Origin: Arthrobacter dokdonellae
Lineage (GTDB): Bacteria > Actinomycetota > Actinomycetes > Actinomycetales > Micrococcaceae
Direction of reading: 5' to 3'
Length of the DNA stretch: 64,000 nt
Assembly: GCF_003268655.1 (NCBI RefSeq)
Contig: NZ_CP029642.1
Coordinates: forward strand, 2,108,001-2,172,000
Shown here piece by piece: positions 1 to 9,041 of the stretch (position 1 is its first letter; every line of letters starts with the position of its first letter). The translations under genes were made by a program, and so were the position numbers. The notes below the pieces were generated by a model. It was not told where the DNA came from. It did not search any database and worked only from the letters and a program-made list of their open reading frames with translations.

Positions 1-2
1 CC

Positions 3-815
3 CGACCGGGACGCCGGCAGGGCCGTTCATGGCCGGGGGACCGGCGAAGCGGACAGCGGCGTGGCGGCGGGTCGGCCGGTGGGCACCTGGTGATGCCATA
101 CGTGGTGGCGGCGGCCGCCGTTGCCTTGGCCGGCGCGGGTTTCGCCGGGTGGCACGTGACGGCCGGAAGCGGGGCAGCCGCCGACTCCCGGTCGCCGGCG
201 GCCGCATCAGCACCGGCCACCACGTCCGCCACGGCCGCGGTGGGCGGCGCTTCGGCCGCCGAGTCCGCCGAGCCTGCCGGCAAGCAGGCCGCAGCCGCGG
301 GGAAGCGGCTGGCGGACTCGACTTCACGGAATGCGGCCGTGCTGGCGTCGCTGGGGCCGCAGGCCGTGAAGATTCCCGAGCAGGTCCGGGACGGTCTCAT
401 GTCGGACGCGCCGGAGACGGCCCTGGCGGCCCTGGGCTGGGTGCGGTCCTATGCCCTGTCCACTGCGGACCGTGGACTGTTGGAGACGGTGAATGCGGCG
501 GGGTCCCCGGCCATGGCAGCCGACGCGAAGGTGGTCAGTGCGCTGGCCGGCGCGGGTCATTCGTTCACCGGGCTCGACACTACAATCTCCGGGGTTGCCG
601 TCGCCAAGGAGCAGCTTGTCTCGGGTGGATCCGATGCCCCGTACGCCGCGGTCACGGTGTCGGCCACCGTCACGACAAGCGCCTTTGCGGAACAGGATGC
701 CCGGGGCGCCGTGGTGTACGCCCAGCCGCGTGAACAGCAGCAGCGGCTCCTCATTGTCCTGGTCCAGGCCGGTTCGCGGTGGGTGGTCCAGCAGATACTT
801 CCGGGCGGTGGCTAA
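3..815 (+). CDS. membrane-anchored protein with extracytoplasmic C-terminal domain (5' end outside window)
   Basis: The frame is open to the left edge of the window, so the start is probably missing; the first possible internal starts are GTG at 90 and ATG at 93, neither with a clear ribosome binding site. The visible part has a basic Gly/Arg-rich stretch, one hydrophobic segment beginning PYVVAAAAVALAGAGFAGW, an Ala/Ser/Thr-rich linker and a globular C-terminal region. That region resembles the extracytoplasmic tails that follow serine/threonine kinase or other cytoplasmic domains in Arthrobacter proteins, but this is recollection of style, not a recognised family. The topology is inferred as N-terminus inside and C-terminus outside. 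It ends 9 bp before the tricorn protease start. The function is unknown. Confidence 0.6.
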   Translation, partial: RPGRRQGRSWPGDRRSGQRRGGGSAGGHLVMPYVVAAAAVALAGAGFAGWHVTAGSGAAADSRSPAAASAPATTSATAAVGGASAAESAEPAGKQAAAAGKRLADSTSRNAAVLASLGPQAVKIPEQVRDGLMSDAPETALAALGWVRSYALSTADRGLLETVNAAGSPAMAADAKVVSALAGAGHSFTGLDTTISGVAVAKEQLVSGGSDAPYAAVTVSATVTTSAFAEQDARGAVVYAQPREQQQRLLIVLVQAGSRWVVQQILPGGG

Positions 816-818
816 GAT
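813..818 (+). promoter_or_regulatory. candidate -10 element of a leaderless tricorn mRNA
   Basis: TAAGAT lies exactly 6 nt before the ATG at 825 and overlaps the stop codon of the upstream gene. No Shine-Dalgarno sequence precedes this ATG. Confidence 0.35.
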
Positions 819-824
819 ACGTAA

Positions 825-3800
825 ATGACCTCCTCCAGTTACCTTCGCTACCCGCACCTGCACAAGGACCTGATCACCTTCACAGCCCAGGACGATGTCT
901 GGGTTGCCCCCGTGGCGGGTGGCCGGGCCTGGCGGGTCTCGGCAGAACAGTCCCCTCCGCGCAACCCGCGGTTCACCCCGGACGGGACGAGCCTGGTGTG
1001 GACCGTCACCCGCGGGGAGGCGCCGGAGGTGGTGGCCGCGCCCGTGGACGGAGGTGCGGCGACCCAGCTGACTTACTGGGGGCATGCGGGAACCAAGGTG
1101 AAAGGGTTCACCGCGGATGGCAGGGTGGTGGCGACCAGCGCGTGGGAACAGGCGGACTCCCGCCTGACGTGGGCCTACGCCGTCGACCTTGATACCGGGC
1201 GCCGCGAACGCCTTAACTACGGGCCCGTGGACAGCGTGGTTTTTGGCCCCGTCGTGGGCGACGAACGCCCGGTGGTGGTGTCCTCCGTGCTCTCGCGCGA
1301 GCCCGCCGCATGGAAACGCTACCGCGGCGGGACCGCCGGAAAGCTGTGGATCGACGTGGACGGTTCCGGCGAATTCTCCCGCCTGGTCCCGAAACTGGAC
1401 GGGAACTTGTGCGACCCCATGTGGGTGTCGGGGCGCATTGCCTTCCTCTCCGACCATGAGGGCCACGGCAACCTTTACTCGGTTCTCCCGGACGGTACCG
1501 GGCTGCGCCGGCACACGGACTTTGAGGGGTTTTACGTCCGACACGCCAGCAGCGACGGCGCCCGCATTGTCTTTGAATCCGCCGGCAACCTGTTTTCGCT
1601 TGACAACCTGGACAGCGAGGCCGTGCAGCTGGACATCAGCCTTGGGGCCGTCAACGGCGCCCGCACGCCGCACCTCCTTCAGGCCGGCAAGCACCTCAAC
1701 GAAGTGGTGCCCACGGCCGACGGCCGGGCCAGCGTGGTCGAGGCACACGGCACGGTGCATCTGCTGACCCACCGCGGCGGACCCGCCCGCGTCATCGCCG
1801 CCGAACCCGGAGCGCGGTCGCGCCTGGGCAGGCCGCTCGGTGCGGGCCACGTCATGTATGTGGCGGACAACGGCGGAGAGGAAGCCCTTTACATCAGGGC
1901 GTTGGGCGATTCTTCGCCGCAGCCGGCCGCCGCACCGGCGGCAGGCGCGGCGATCGCAGGCCCAGGGACTGCGGCCCCCGCACCGCAGTCGGCCGCCAGC
2001 GAGGACAGCAACGCCGAATCGGTGGACTTGCCCAAGCCCGTCTCGGCCCATGCGGTCAACGCGGAGACCTTTAAAGCCGACGTCCCCGCCGCCCCCGCCG
2101 CCCCCGCCGGGCAGGCCGTCCCCGCCGGGCAGGCCGGCACGCCCTCGGAGTCCCCGAAGGATCCGGCAGCCACCGCCGGAGAGGACGCCGCAGTCGGCGC
2201 GGCTGCCGGGCAGCCCGCTTCCGCCGCGGCAGCCGGACAGGACGAACTGCGGCGCATCGATTACCCGTCCCGGACCCGGGCGGCCCAGGCTGCCGCCAGC
2301 CCGGACGGGAGCCGGATCGCCCTTGGCACCGAGTTTGGTGAGGTGCTGCTCGTGGACGTGGCGGCGGGAACCACCGAGCTGATCGCCCAAACGTCCGCCG
2401 GGTCGGTGGGGGAGCTGGCCTTCAGCCCCGATTCCGCCTGGCTGCTGTGGAATGAGCCACTGGACACGGGGGAGAACCGTTCCAAGCTCCGCCTCGCGGG
2501 GGTGGCGCCGAAGGACGGACAGGAGCGGATCGTCGACCTCACCGACGGCCGCTTCCTGGATTTCAGCGCAGACTTCACCCGCGACGGAAAATATGTTGCC
2601 TTTCTGTCGCGGCGCAGCTTTGACCCTGTCTACGACACGCACTCCTTTGACCTGAGCTTCCCGGCGTCCACGAAGCCCTTCCTGCTGGCACTGGCCGCAG
2701 ACACGCCTTCGCCGTTCGGCCCCGACGTGGACGGCAGGCCGCAAACCGGTACCCCAGGGTCCAGCGCCCGGCAGGCCGATGCCACGGAGCCCGGCGCCCC
2801 GGGGTCGTGGCCCGGCGGAGGGGTCGGCGCCGGGAGTGCCGCGGACGTGCGCACCACCGTGGACACGGCAGGCCTCGCGGCCAGGATTATTGCCGTGCCC
2901 GCCGGGCAGGACCGCTATGTGGCGTTGAAGCCCGTCGACGGCGGCCTCCTGTGGCAGGTTGACAGGAGCGGCGGCACCACGGGCGAGGGCCTGGCGAACA
3001 CGTCCGACAAGCCGGCCGCAGCAGCCCTGGACCGTCTGGACCTGGCCACCAGGAAGGTCACCCGGGTGGTGGAGGAGCTGGACAGCTTCCGCGTCAGCGC
3101 CGACGGCCGGTGGATCGCGGCGGTCCATGGTGAAAAGGTCACCGTGCTGTCCTCCGCGGCCAAGGCGGACGACGACGACGCGGACGTCACCGAAGTGGAC
3201 CTGGACCGGATCGTGCTCCGGCTGGACCCCATCCAGGTGTGGGGACAGGCCTTTGATGAAGCCTGGCGGCTGCAGCGCGACTTCTTCTACACGCCGGACA
3301 TGGCCGGGACCGACTGGGACGCCGTCCATGCCCGGTACCGCCCCATCGTGGACCGGCTCGGCAGCCACGACGACCTCGTGGACCTGCTGTGGGAGCTGCA
3401 CGGCGAATTGGGCACCTCCCACGCGTATGTGACGCCCGTGCCCGACGTCGAGGAAGGAGCCGGCGCGCAGGGCCTCCTGGGGGCCGTGTTTGAGCCTACG
3501 GCTGACGGCTGGACCATCGCCTCCATCATCGGGGGAGAGTCCTCCGACCCCGGGGCGTTCTCGCCCCTGGAGGCGCCTGGCGTCGCTGCCCGCCCCGGCG
3601 AAATCCTTGAGGCGGTCAACGGCGTGCCCGTGCCGCAGGCCGGGCCGGGCGAGCTGCTGGCCGGCACCGCCGGAAAGATCGTCGAGCTCACTGTACGCAG
3701 CACGGGCGGAACGAAGGGAGCAGGTGAGGGACCCGCCCGGCGCAGGGTCGCCGTCGTGCCCCTGAAAAGCGAGGAACGGCTGCGCTACCAGCAGTGGGTC

Positions 3801-4469
3801 GCCGACAACCGCGCCATGGTGCGCAAGGCCTCCAACGGCACTTTCGGCTACCTCCACGTGCCGGACATGATGCCGCGCGGATGGGCGCAGCTGCACCGCG
3901 ACCTGGACACGGAAACGGCGGCCGACGCCCTGGTGGTCGACGTCCGTCGCAACCGCGGCGGGCACACCTCCCCGCTGGTGGCCGAGGCCATCAGCAAGCG
4001 CATGGACGCCTGGGCCATCTCGCGCGGGCACGGGCCGGAGATCTACCCGGCCCAGTCACCCCGTGGTCCCGTGGTGGTGCTGACGGACGAGTTTGCCGGA
4101 TCCGACGGCGACATCATCACCGCGGTGGCGAAGCTGCGCGGGATTGGCCCCGTGATCGGCATGCGCACCTGGGGCGGCGTCGTGGGGATCGACGGGAAGT
4201 TCTCCCTGGCGGACGGCACGGGCGTCACACAGCCCCGCTACGCCTTCTGGTTCCGGGAAGGGCAGGGCTTCCACGTGGAAAATTACGGCGTCGACCCGGA
4301 CATCGAGGTGCCGTTCGCGCCCCACGACCACCTGGCCGGCAACGACCCCCAGCTGGAGGCGGCCATCGGAGTCCTGCTGGAGATGCAGCGCGAGATCCCC
4401 ACGGTGCGTCCGCCCGAGCTGGCCGGCTACCGGAACCTGGCCACCGCGCCGCTCCCGCCCCGCCCCTAA
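825..4469 (+). CDS. tricorn protease homologue (S41 family)
   Basis: Cytoplasmic self-compartmentalising serine protease expected to degrade oligopeptides released by the proteasome or other proteases. The N-terminal half carries WD/PD40-type beta-propeller repeats (SPDSAWLLWNE and DLTDGRFLDFSADFTRDG are typical). These are followed by a C1 helical segment, a PDZ domain at about residues 880-970 and the C2 catalytic core. The catalytic residues known from Thermoplasma tricorn can all be matched: Ser865-His866 in GTSHAY, the nucleophile Ser1093-Asp1094 in AGSDGD, and Glu1152 in HVENYG. At 1,214 residues it is longer than the archaeal protein (about 1,070) because of two Ala/Pro/Gly-rich insertions at roughly residues 364-475 and 635-675. 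The start follows a -10-like TAAGAT by 6 nt and lacks a ribosome binding site, so it is probably leaderless. Confidence 0.93.
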   Translation: MTSSSYLRYPHLHKDLITFTAQDDVWVAPVAGGRAWRVSAEQSPPRNPRFTPDGTSLVWTVTRGEAPEVVAAPVDGGAATQLTYWGHAGTKVKGFTADGRVVATSAWEQADSRLTWAYAVDLDTGRRERLNYGPVDSVVFGPVVGDERPVVVSSVLSREPAAWKRYRGGTAGKLWIDVDGSGEFSRLVPKLDGNLCDPMWVSGRIAFLSDHEGHGNLYSVLPDGTGLRRHTDFEGFYVRHASSDGARIVFESAGNLFSLDNLDSEAVQLDISLGAVNGARTPHLLQAGKHLNEVVPTADGRASVVEAHGTVHLLTHRGGPARVIAAEPGARSRLGRPLGAGHVMYVADNGGEEALYIRALGDSSPQPAAAPAAGAAIAGPGTAAPAPQSAASEDSNAESVDLPKPVSAHAVNAETFKADVPAAPAAPAGQAVPAGQAGTPSESPKDPAATAGEDAAVGAAAGQPASAAAAGQDELRRIDYPSRTRAAQAAASPDGSRIALGTEFGEVLLVDVAAGTTELIAQTSAGSVGELAFSPDSAWLLWNEPLDTGENRSKLRLAGVAPKDGQERIVDLTDGRFLDFSADFTRDGKYVAFLSRRSFDPVYDTHSFDLSFPASTKPFLLALAADTPSPFGPDVDGRPQTGTPGSSARQADATEPGAPGSWPGGGVGAGSAADVRTTVDTAGLAARIIAVPAGQDRYVALKPVDGGLLWQVDRSGGTTGEGLANTSDKPAAAALDRLDLATRKVTRVVEELDSFRVSADGRWIAAVHGEKVTVLSSAAKADDDDADVTEVDLDRIVLRLDPIQVWGQAFDEAWRLQRDFFYTPDMAGTDWDAVHARYRPIVDRLGSHDDLVDLLWELHGELGTSHAYVTPVPDVEEGAGAQGLLGAVFEPTADGWTIASIIGGESSDPGAFSPLEAPGVAARPGEILEAVNGVPVPQAGPGELLAGTAGKIVELTVRSTGGTKGAGEGPARRRVAVVPLKSEERLRYQQWVADNRAMVRKASNGTFGYLHVPDMMPRGWAQLHRDLDTETAADALVVDVRRNRGGHTSPLVAEAISKRMDAWAISRGHGPEIYPAQSPRGPVVVLTDEFAGSDGDIITAVAKLRGIGPVIGMRTWGGVVGIDGKFSLADGTGVTQPRYAFWFREGQGFHVENYGVDPDIEVPFAPHDHLAGNDPQLEAAIGVLLEMQREIPTVRPPELAGYRNLATAPLPPRP

Positions 4470-4476
4470 GCCGCGA

Positions 4477-4527
4477 GGGTACAGATATGGCGGCTCCCAC
4501 GAGGTGGGAGCCGCCATATCTGTACCC
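4477..4527. terminator. 24-bp perfect inverted repeat, bidirectional terminator
   Basis: Arms 4477-4500 and 4504-4527 are perfectly complementary around a GAG loop. They lie between the convergent tricorn and OsmC genes. There is no T tract, as is common in actinobacterial terminators. Confidence 0.75.
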
Positions 4528-4582
4528 TGGGCCCGGTTGGACGGGCCCACATGCCCGCCCCCCGCGTGGGAGGGCGCGGGTG

Positions 4583-5011
4583 CTACGCGTCGAGCGTGGC
4601 GTCGAGGGTGATTTCAATCCCGGCCAGGGCCGCCGAGACGGGGCAGCCTGCCTTGGCCGCGTTGGCGACGCGGTCAAAGTCCTCCTGGCTGATGCCCGGG
4701 ATCTTGGCCGCGAGGGTCAGGTGGCTGCCCGTGATGCCGGTGCCGGGAACGAAGGTGACGGCGGCGGAGGTGTTGACATAGTCGGCAGCCTTGCCTTCTT
4801 CGCTGAGCGCGTTGCTGAAGGCCATGGCGAAGCAGGACGAGTGAGCCGCGGCGATGAGCTCTTCGGGGCTGGTCTTGCCCTCGGCGGCTTCGGCGCGGGC
4901 CTTCCAGGTGATGTCAAACGTGCCGAGCCCGGAACTGTCCAGCGTGACCTGTCCGGTGCCGGTGGGAAGGTCGCCGACCCATCCGGTGTGGGCGTTGCGA
5001 ATCGTAGCCAT
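4583..5011 (-). CDS. OsmC/Ohr family peroxiredoxin
   Basis: Small thiol peroxidase of the OsmC type that reduces organic hydroperoxides in the cytoplasm. The start at 5011 (MATIRNAHTGW) is preceded at good spacing by AAGGAG, which favours it over an upstream in-frame ATG; the product is 142 residues, normal for the family. The two family cysteines are visible in HSSCFAMAFS (about residue 57) and KAGCPVSAAL (about residue 121). The sequence after the first Cys and the ending ITLDATLDA are typical of OsmC rather than Ohr. It is monocistronic, convergent with tricorn and separated from it by a long hairpin. Confidence 0.92.
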   Translation of the reverse strand: MATIRNAHTGWVGDLPTGTGQVTLDSSGLGTFDITWKARAEAAEGKTSPEELIAAAHSSCFAMAFSNALSEEGKAADYVNTSAAVTFVPGTGITGSHLTLAAKIPGISQEDFDRVANAAKAGCPVSAALAGIEITLDATLDA

Positions 5012-5198
5012 GTTCACTCCTTGGTAGAGGTGGTGGCGCACCCGGCCCGCGGGAAGCGGCCGGGCGTGCGCTGTGGAGCGCCGCCTTGGCAGCGCTTCTT
5101 TCCAGCCTATGCCCAAAACACGAAACGGCGCCTTCCCCAGCACTTCCGGTGGTCATAAACCGGGCAGGCAGGGAAGACGCCGCATACTCGTCGAGGGG

Positions 5199-5330
5199 TC
5201 AGTTCCGGAGGGTTGCCACGGCAATGTTGATCAGTGCCATGCCTCCGACTGCGTGCGCCAGGCCCGTGGAGACCTCCTGCTTGGCCGCAGCCTTGCGGCA
5301 GCCGACGATCGCGGCAATGAGGACAGCCAT
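5199..5330 (-). CDS. possible 43-residue hydrophobic peptide downstream of sucB
   Basis: A short frame begins MAVLIAAIVGCRKAAAK and ends IAVATLRN. It has strongly GC-biased third positions (about 80%), unlike the overlapping frames, which is the main argument that it is coding. It would form two short hydrophobic segments around a charged KAAAKQE turn. An AAGGA motif lies about 15 nt upstream of the ATG, which is longer than ideal. A -10-like TAAACT (complement of 5371-5376) lies a little further upstream, so it could have its own promoter just past the sucB terminator. No known family was recognised. Confidence 0.35.
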   Translation of the reverse strand: MAVLIAAIVGCRKAAAKQEVSTGLAHAVGGMALINIAVATLRN

Positions 5331-5401
5331 GCAGGAATACCAGAATCCTTGTATGTACAGTCATGACCCCAGTTTAGCGACAAAGTGTCTATAAACAGGG
5401 A

Positions 5402-5435
5402 GCGGGGTCGCCTTCCGTGGGGAAGGCAACCCCGC
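5402..5435 (-). terminator. sucB terminator
   Basis: A 15-position stem (5402-5416 with 5421-5435, one mismatch) with loop GTGG lies 19 nt past the sucB stop. On the minus strand it is followed by a short T-rich stretch. Confidence 0.7.
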
Positions 5436-5453
5436 CGGGTCCTGTCTGGCAGC

Positions 5454-7256
5454 TTAGAGGCCCAGATCGGCCTCAAACGCGCCGTCTTCCAGACGGGCCT
5501 TCAGGGTCTGCAGGAAGCGGCCGGCGTCCGCGCCGTCCACCAGGCGGTGGTCGTACGTCAGGCTCAGGTACATCATATGGCGGACGGCGATGGTGTCGTC
5601 ACCGTCGGCATCGGCCACGACCGCTGCGCGCTTGACGATCGCCCCGGTGCCCAGGATGGCCACGTTGGGCTGGTTGATGATCGGGGTGTCGAACAGGGCG
5701 CCGACCGAGCCGATGTTCGTGATCGAGAACGTGCCGCCGGAGAGCTCGTCGGGGCCGATCTTGCCGCTGCGGGTGCGTGCGGCGACGTCGGCGATCCTGC
5801 CAGCCAGTCCGGCCAGGTTCAGGTCGCCGGCGTTGGAGATGACCGGGACCAGGAGGCCCTTGTCAGTGTCCACCGCAATCGCCAGGTGCTCGGCGTTGTG
5901 GTAGGTGATCTCCTGGGTTTCCTCATTGTATTCGCCGTTGACCTTCGGGTGCTGCTTGAGCGCCTCGGTGACCGCCTTGGCAATGAACGGCAGGAACGTC
6001 AGCTTGGTGCCGTTCACCGCCTGGAACTGGCCCTTCGCCTGGTTGCGCAGCTTGACGATGCGCGTCATGTCCACCTCGTGCACCTGCGTGAGCTGCGTGG
6101 AGATATCCAGCGACTCGCGCATCCGGCGGGCAATGACCTGGCGGATCCGCGGTGCCTTGACCGTGGTGCCGCGCAGTGAGGACGGCACGACGGCGGGAGC
6201 GGCCTTGGGCGCGGACGCGGCGGTGCTGTCGGCTGCCTGGGCTGTGGGGGCCTTGGCGGACTCCGCGGCTGCCAGGACGTCCTGCTTGCGGATGCGTCCG
6301 CCCACTCCCGTTCCCGAAACCGTGGAGATGTCCACGCCCTGCTGGTTGGCGAGCTTGCGCACCAGCGGGGTGACGTAGTTGGACTCGGCTGCTGCTGGGG
6401 CGGCAGGCGCGGACGGAGCTGAGGCAGGGGCGGGAGCGGCAGGTGCAGACGGAGCTGAGGCAGGGGCGGGCGCGGCAGCAGGAGCCTGGGCGGGAGCGGC
6501 AGCAGGAGCCTGGGCGGGAGCTGCGGCAGGCGCGGGAGCGGCAGCCGGGGCCGGAGCGGCCGGCGCCTCAGCCTGGGCGGGCGCTTGAGCGGGAGCGGGA
6601 GCGGGCGCGGGAGCGGCCGCCTTGCCGGAACCGATTACGGCGAGGACTCCGCCCACCTCCGCGGTCTCGTCTTCGGGAACCCGAATTTCCAGGAGCGTGC
6701 CTGCGACGGGTGAGGGGATCTCGGTATCGACCTTGTCGGTGGAGACTTCCAGCAGTGGCTCGTCAACATCGACAGTGTCGCCAACGGCCTTCAGCCACCG
6801 GGTCACCGTGCCTTCGGTGACCGACTCGCCGAGGGCGGGCAGCTTGACGTCAAAGGAGTCTTCGGACGGCGCGGCGGGTGCTTGCTCCGCGGCAGGCGCC
6901 TCGGGAGCAGCGGCGGGCGCCTCGTCAGCCGCGGCGGGCGTGGGCTCCCCGGCCGGGCTCTGTGCCGGCGCGGCTGCCGGTGCAGCCTCAGCGGCGGGGG
7001 CATCGGCTGCGGGGCCATCGCCGGAGCCGATCAGGGCCAGCGGCGCACCCACTTCAGCGGTCTCGTCTTCGGGAACCAGGATCTGTTCCAGGATGCCGGC
7101 AAACGGCGACGGAATTTCGGTGTCGACCTTGTCGGTGGAGACCTCCAACAGGGGCTCGTCGACCTCAACTCGTTCGCCGACCTGTTTGAGCCATCGCGTG
7201 ACGGTTCCTTCGGTGACGCTTTCACCCAGGGCGGGCAAGTTCACGGATTCAGACAT
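5454..7256 (-). CDS. sucB: dihydrolipoamide acyltransferase (E2) of 2-oxo acid dehydrogenase complex
   Basis: E2 core subunit that moves acyl groups from E1 to CoA on a swinging lipoyl arm. Two N-terminal lipoyl domains share the sequence [18 protein letters not shown] and carry lipoyl lysines K43 and K175 in [12 protein letters not shown]. They are joined by long Ala/Pro linkers. A peripheral E3/E1-binding domain follows ([19 protein letters not shown]), then the catalytic domain with the [14 protein letters not shown] active-site motif near the C-terminus. The 600-residue product is of usual size. The start at 7256 has AAGGAG upstream. It lies just downstream of lpdA. In actinobacteria with a fused KGD/OdhA enzyme this protein usually serves pyruvate dehydrogenase, so the sucB name is conventional and dlaT/aceF would also fit. 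It is probably transcribed separately from lpdA because a strong hairpin lies between them. Confidence 0.93.
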   Translation of the reverse strand: MSESVNLPALGESVTEGTVTRWLKQVGERVEVDEPLLEVSTDKVDTEIPSPFAGILEQILVPEDETAEVGAPLALIGSGDGPAADAPAAEAAPAAAPAQSPAGEPTPAAADEAPAAAPEAPAAEQAPAAPSEDSFDVKLPALGESVTEGTVTRWLKAVGDTVDVDEPLLEVSTDKVDTEIPSPVAGTLLEIRVPEDETAEVGGVLAVIGSGKAAAPAPAPAPAQAPAQAEAPAAPAPAAAPAPAAAPAQAPAAAPAQAPAAAPAPASAPSAPAAPAPASAPSAPAAPAAAESNYVTPLVRKLANQQGVDISTVSGTGVGGRIRKQDVLAAAESAKAPTAQAADSTAASAPKAAPAVVPSSLRGTTVKAPRIRQVIARRMRESLDISTQLTQVHEVDMTRIVKLRNQAKGQFQAVNGTKLTFLPFIAKAVTEALKQHPKVNGEYNEETQEITYHNAEHLAIAVDTDKGLLVPVISNAGDLNLAGLAGRIADVAARTRSGKIGPDELSGGTFSITNIGSVGALFDTPIINQPNVAILGTGAIVKRAAVVADADGDDTIAVRHMMYLSLTYDHRLVDGADAGRFLQTLKARLEDGAFEADLGL

Positions 7257-7337
7257 TTCGTCCCCGTTCTCCTTTTTGTGCGGTGCCCACAAAAGCACCA
7301 AGCATAAAATTCATGAGTAATGATTGTTTGTATTTGA

Positions 7338-7375
7338 GCTTAGTGCACCCGGCGCGGGCGCCGGGTGCACTAAGC
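7338..7375 (-). terminator. lpdA terminator hairpin
   Basis: A 17-bp perfect stem (7338-7354 with 7359-7375) and a CGGG loop lie directly after the lpdA stop. The hairpin sits upstream of the sucB ribosome binding site, so it may also attenuate read-through from lpdA. Confidence 0.75.
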
Positions 7376-7385
7376 AAGGGTCCTG

Positions 7386-8768
7386 CTAGCCGTGGAGCGG
7401 TCGGCCGGCCAATGCCATGGCTGCCTCGCCCAGGGCTTCGTTTTGGGTGGGGTGCGCGTGGATGAGACCCGCAACGTCCTCCGGGTACGCTTCCCAGTTC
7501 ACGATGAGCTGTGCCTCGCCGATCTGCTCGCCTACACGGGTGCCGATCATGTGCACGCCCACCACTGGGCCGTCCTTCTCGCGAATGAACTTGATGATGC
7601 CGCCGGTGCCCAGGATGGCGCTCTTGCCGTTGCCGGCCAGGTTGTACTCGGTGGTTTCAACTTTGTCGTCGCCGAACTTTGCCTTGGCCTGCGGTTCGTT
7701 CAGGCCCACGGAGGCGATCTCGGGATCGCAGAACGTTACCTTGGGGACGTTGATGTCCTCCACCACGACGGGGTTCAGGCCCGCGATTTCTTCGGCCACG
7801 AAGATGCCCTGCTGGAAGCCGCGGTGGGCCAGCTGGACGCCCGGGACGATGTCGCCGACGGCGTAGATGTTGCCGACGCCGGTGTGCAGGCGCTCGTTGG
7901 TGATGACAAAGCCGCGGTCGATGGTGACGCCGGCTTCCTCAAATCCAAGGCCCGCGGTGGACGGGCCGCGGCCGACGGCGACGAGCATGAGGTCCGCCTG
8001 GAAGGTCTTGCCGTCCACGAGGGTGGCCTTGACGCCGTCGTCGTTCTGCTCGACGCCTTGGAAGAAGGTGCCGGTGTTGAACTTGATGCCGCGCTTGCGG
8101 AAGGTGCGCTCGAGGACCTTGATGATGGCGGGGTCTTCATTGGGGACCAGCGACGGCAGGCCTTCGACTATGGTGACGTCCACGCCGAAGGATTTCCAGA
8201 CGGAGGCGAATTCGACGCCGATGACGCCGCCGCCGAGGACAATCACGCTCTTGGGCACGTAATCCATGGTGAGCGCCTGGTCGGAGGTGATGACCTTGCC
8301 GCCGATTTCCAGGCCTGGCAGGCTGCGGGAGTAGGATCCGGTGGCGAGGACGATGTTCTTGCCGGTGTAGTCCACGCCGTTCACTGTGACGGTGTTGGCC
8401 GCGGTGAGCTTGCCCTCACCGTCGATGACGGTGATGCCCTTGCCCTTGATCAGGCCCTGCAGGCCCTTGTACTTGCCGGCGACAATGCCGTCCTTGTACG
8501 CGTTGACGGCGTTCATGTCGATGCCGGTCAGCTCCACGTTAACGCCAACCTTGGCGCCGTCGCGGGCGTGGTCGGCAACCTCTGCAGAGTGCAGCAGGGC
8601 CTTAGTGGGGATGCAGCCGTTGTGGAGGCAGGTGCCGCCCAGCTTGTTCTTTTCCACCAATCCCACGGTCAGCCCCAATTGGACGGCACGCAGGGCCGCG
8701 GCGTATCCGCCACTGCCACCGCCGAGAATCAGGATGTCGAATTCTTGCCCAGCTGCCTGTTCGGCCAC
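7386..8768 (-). CDS. lpdA: dihydrolipoyl dehydrogenase (E3)
   Basis: FAD-dependent disulfide oxidoreductase that reoxidises dihydrolipoamide of 2-oxo acid dehydrogenase complexes with NAD+. The N-terminal dinucleotide fold GGGSGGYAAA binds FAD. The redox pair C47/C52 lies in GGTCLHNGC. A second Rossmann motif, VLGGGVIGVEFASVW, binds NAD. The FAD-contacting YAVGDI is present, and H439 and E444 in HAHPTQNE form the C-terminal proton relay. The 460-residue length is standard. The start is GTG at 8768, with GAGGGAG about 8 nt upstream. Its genomic partner sucB follows. Confidence 0.95.
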   Translation of the reverse strand: MAEQAAGQEFDILILGGGSGGYAAALRAVQLGLTVGLVEKNKLGGTCLHNGCIPTKALLHSAEVADHARDGAKVGVNVELTGIDMNAVNAYKDGIVAGKYKGLQGLIKGKGITVIDGEGKLTAANTVTVNGVDYTGKNIVLATGSYSRSLPGLEIGGKVITSDQALTMDYVPKSVIVLGGGVIGVEFASVWKSFGVDVTIVEGLPSLVPNEDPAIIKVLERTFRKRGIKFNTGTFFQGVEQNDDGVKATLVDGKTFQADLMLVAVGRGPSTAGLGFEEAGVTIDRGFVITNERLHTGVGNIYAVGDIVPGVQLAHRGFQQGIFVAEEIAGLNPVVVEDINVPKVTFCDPEIASVGLNEPQAKAKFGDDKVETTEYNLAGNGKSAILGTGGIIKFIREKDGPVVGVHMIGTRVGEQIGEAQLIVNWEAYPEDVAGLIHAHPTQNEALGEAAMALAGRPLHG

Positions 8769-8828
8769 TTAGACGCTCCCTCGCGTTCGGATGGCGCACG
8801 TGTTCGCGCCATCGCACTTTTTGTTGTT

Positions 8829-8862
8829 GCGGGGCTGCCGCATGCGTAAGTGGCAGCCCCGC
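8829..8862. terminator. hairpin between pepA and lpdA
   Basis: An 11-bp perfect stem (8829-8839 with 8852-8862) lies in the pepA-lpdA gap. It could be a second terminator or part of the lpdA leader. Confidence 0.4.
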
Positions 8863-8978
8863 TTGTGTCCTGTGACGATATAGGCCAAGGACAAATACGT
8901 TCAGCAATCACCTTAGCGCCCAGATGTTTCATGCTCCACCTCGGCACTGTCACAGTAAAGCCGTTTGTGGTCATACTC

Positions 8979-9020
8979 ACTGTGTGGTTGGACACCGGGC
9001 GCCGGCGCCAACCACACAGT
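8979..9020 (-). terminator. pepA terminator
   Basis: A 13-bp perfect stem (8979-8991 with 9008-9020) around a GC-rich loop begins 22 nt past the pepA stop. Confidence 0.65.
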
Positions 9021-9041
9021 CCCTGCTAAGCACCGTGCCTG

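Noticed and set aside
324-4031. Very long open frame antisense to the tricorn gene
   Set aside because: High GC content keeps antisense frames open; the sequence is Gly/Arg/His-rich with no domain, while the sense strand encodes a recognisable protease.
5107-5364. Minus-strand frame reading ILVFLHGCPHCRDRR, resembling a CPHC thioredoxin-type active site
   Set aside because: Third positions are not GC-biased and the rest of the sequence has no thioredoxin fold pattern; the overlapping 43-residue frame has the coding signature instead.
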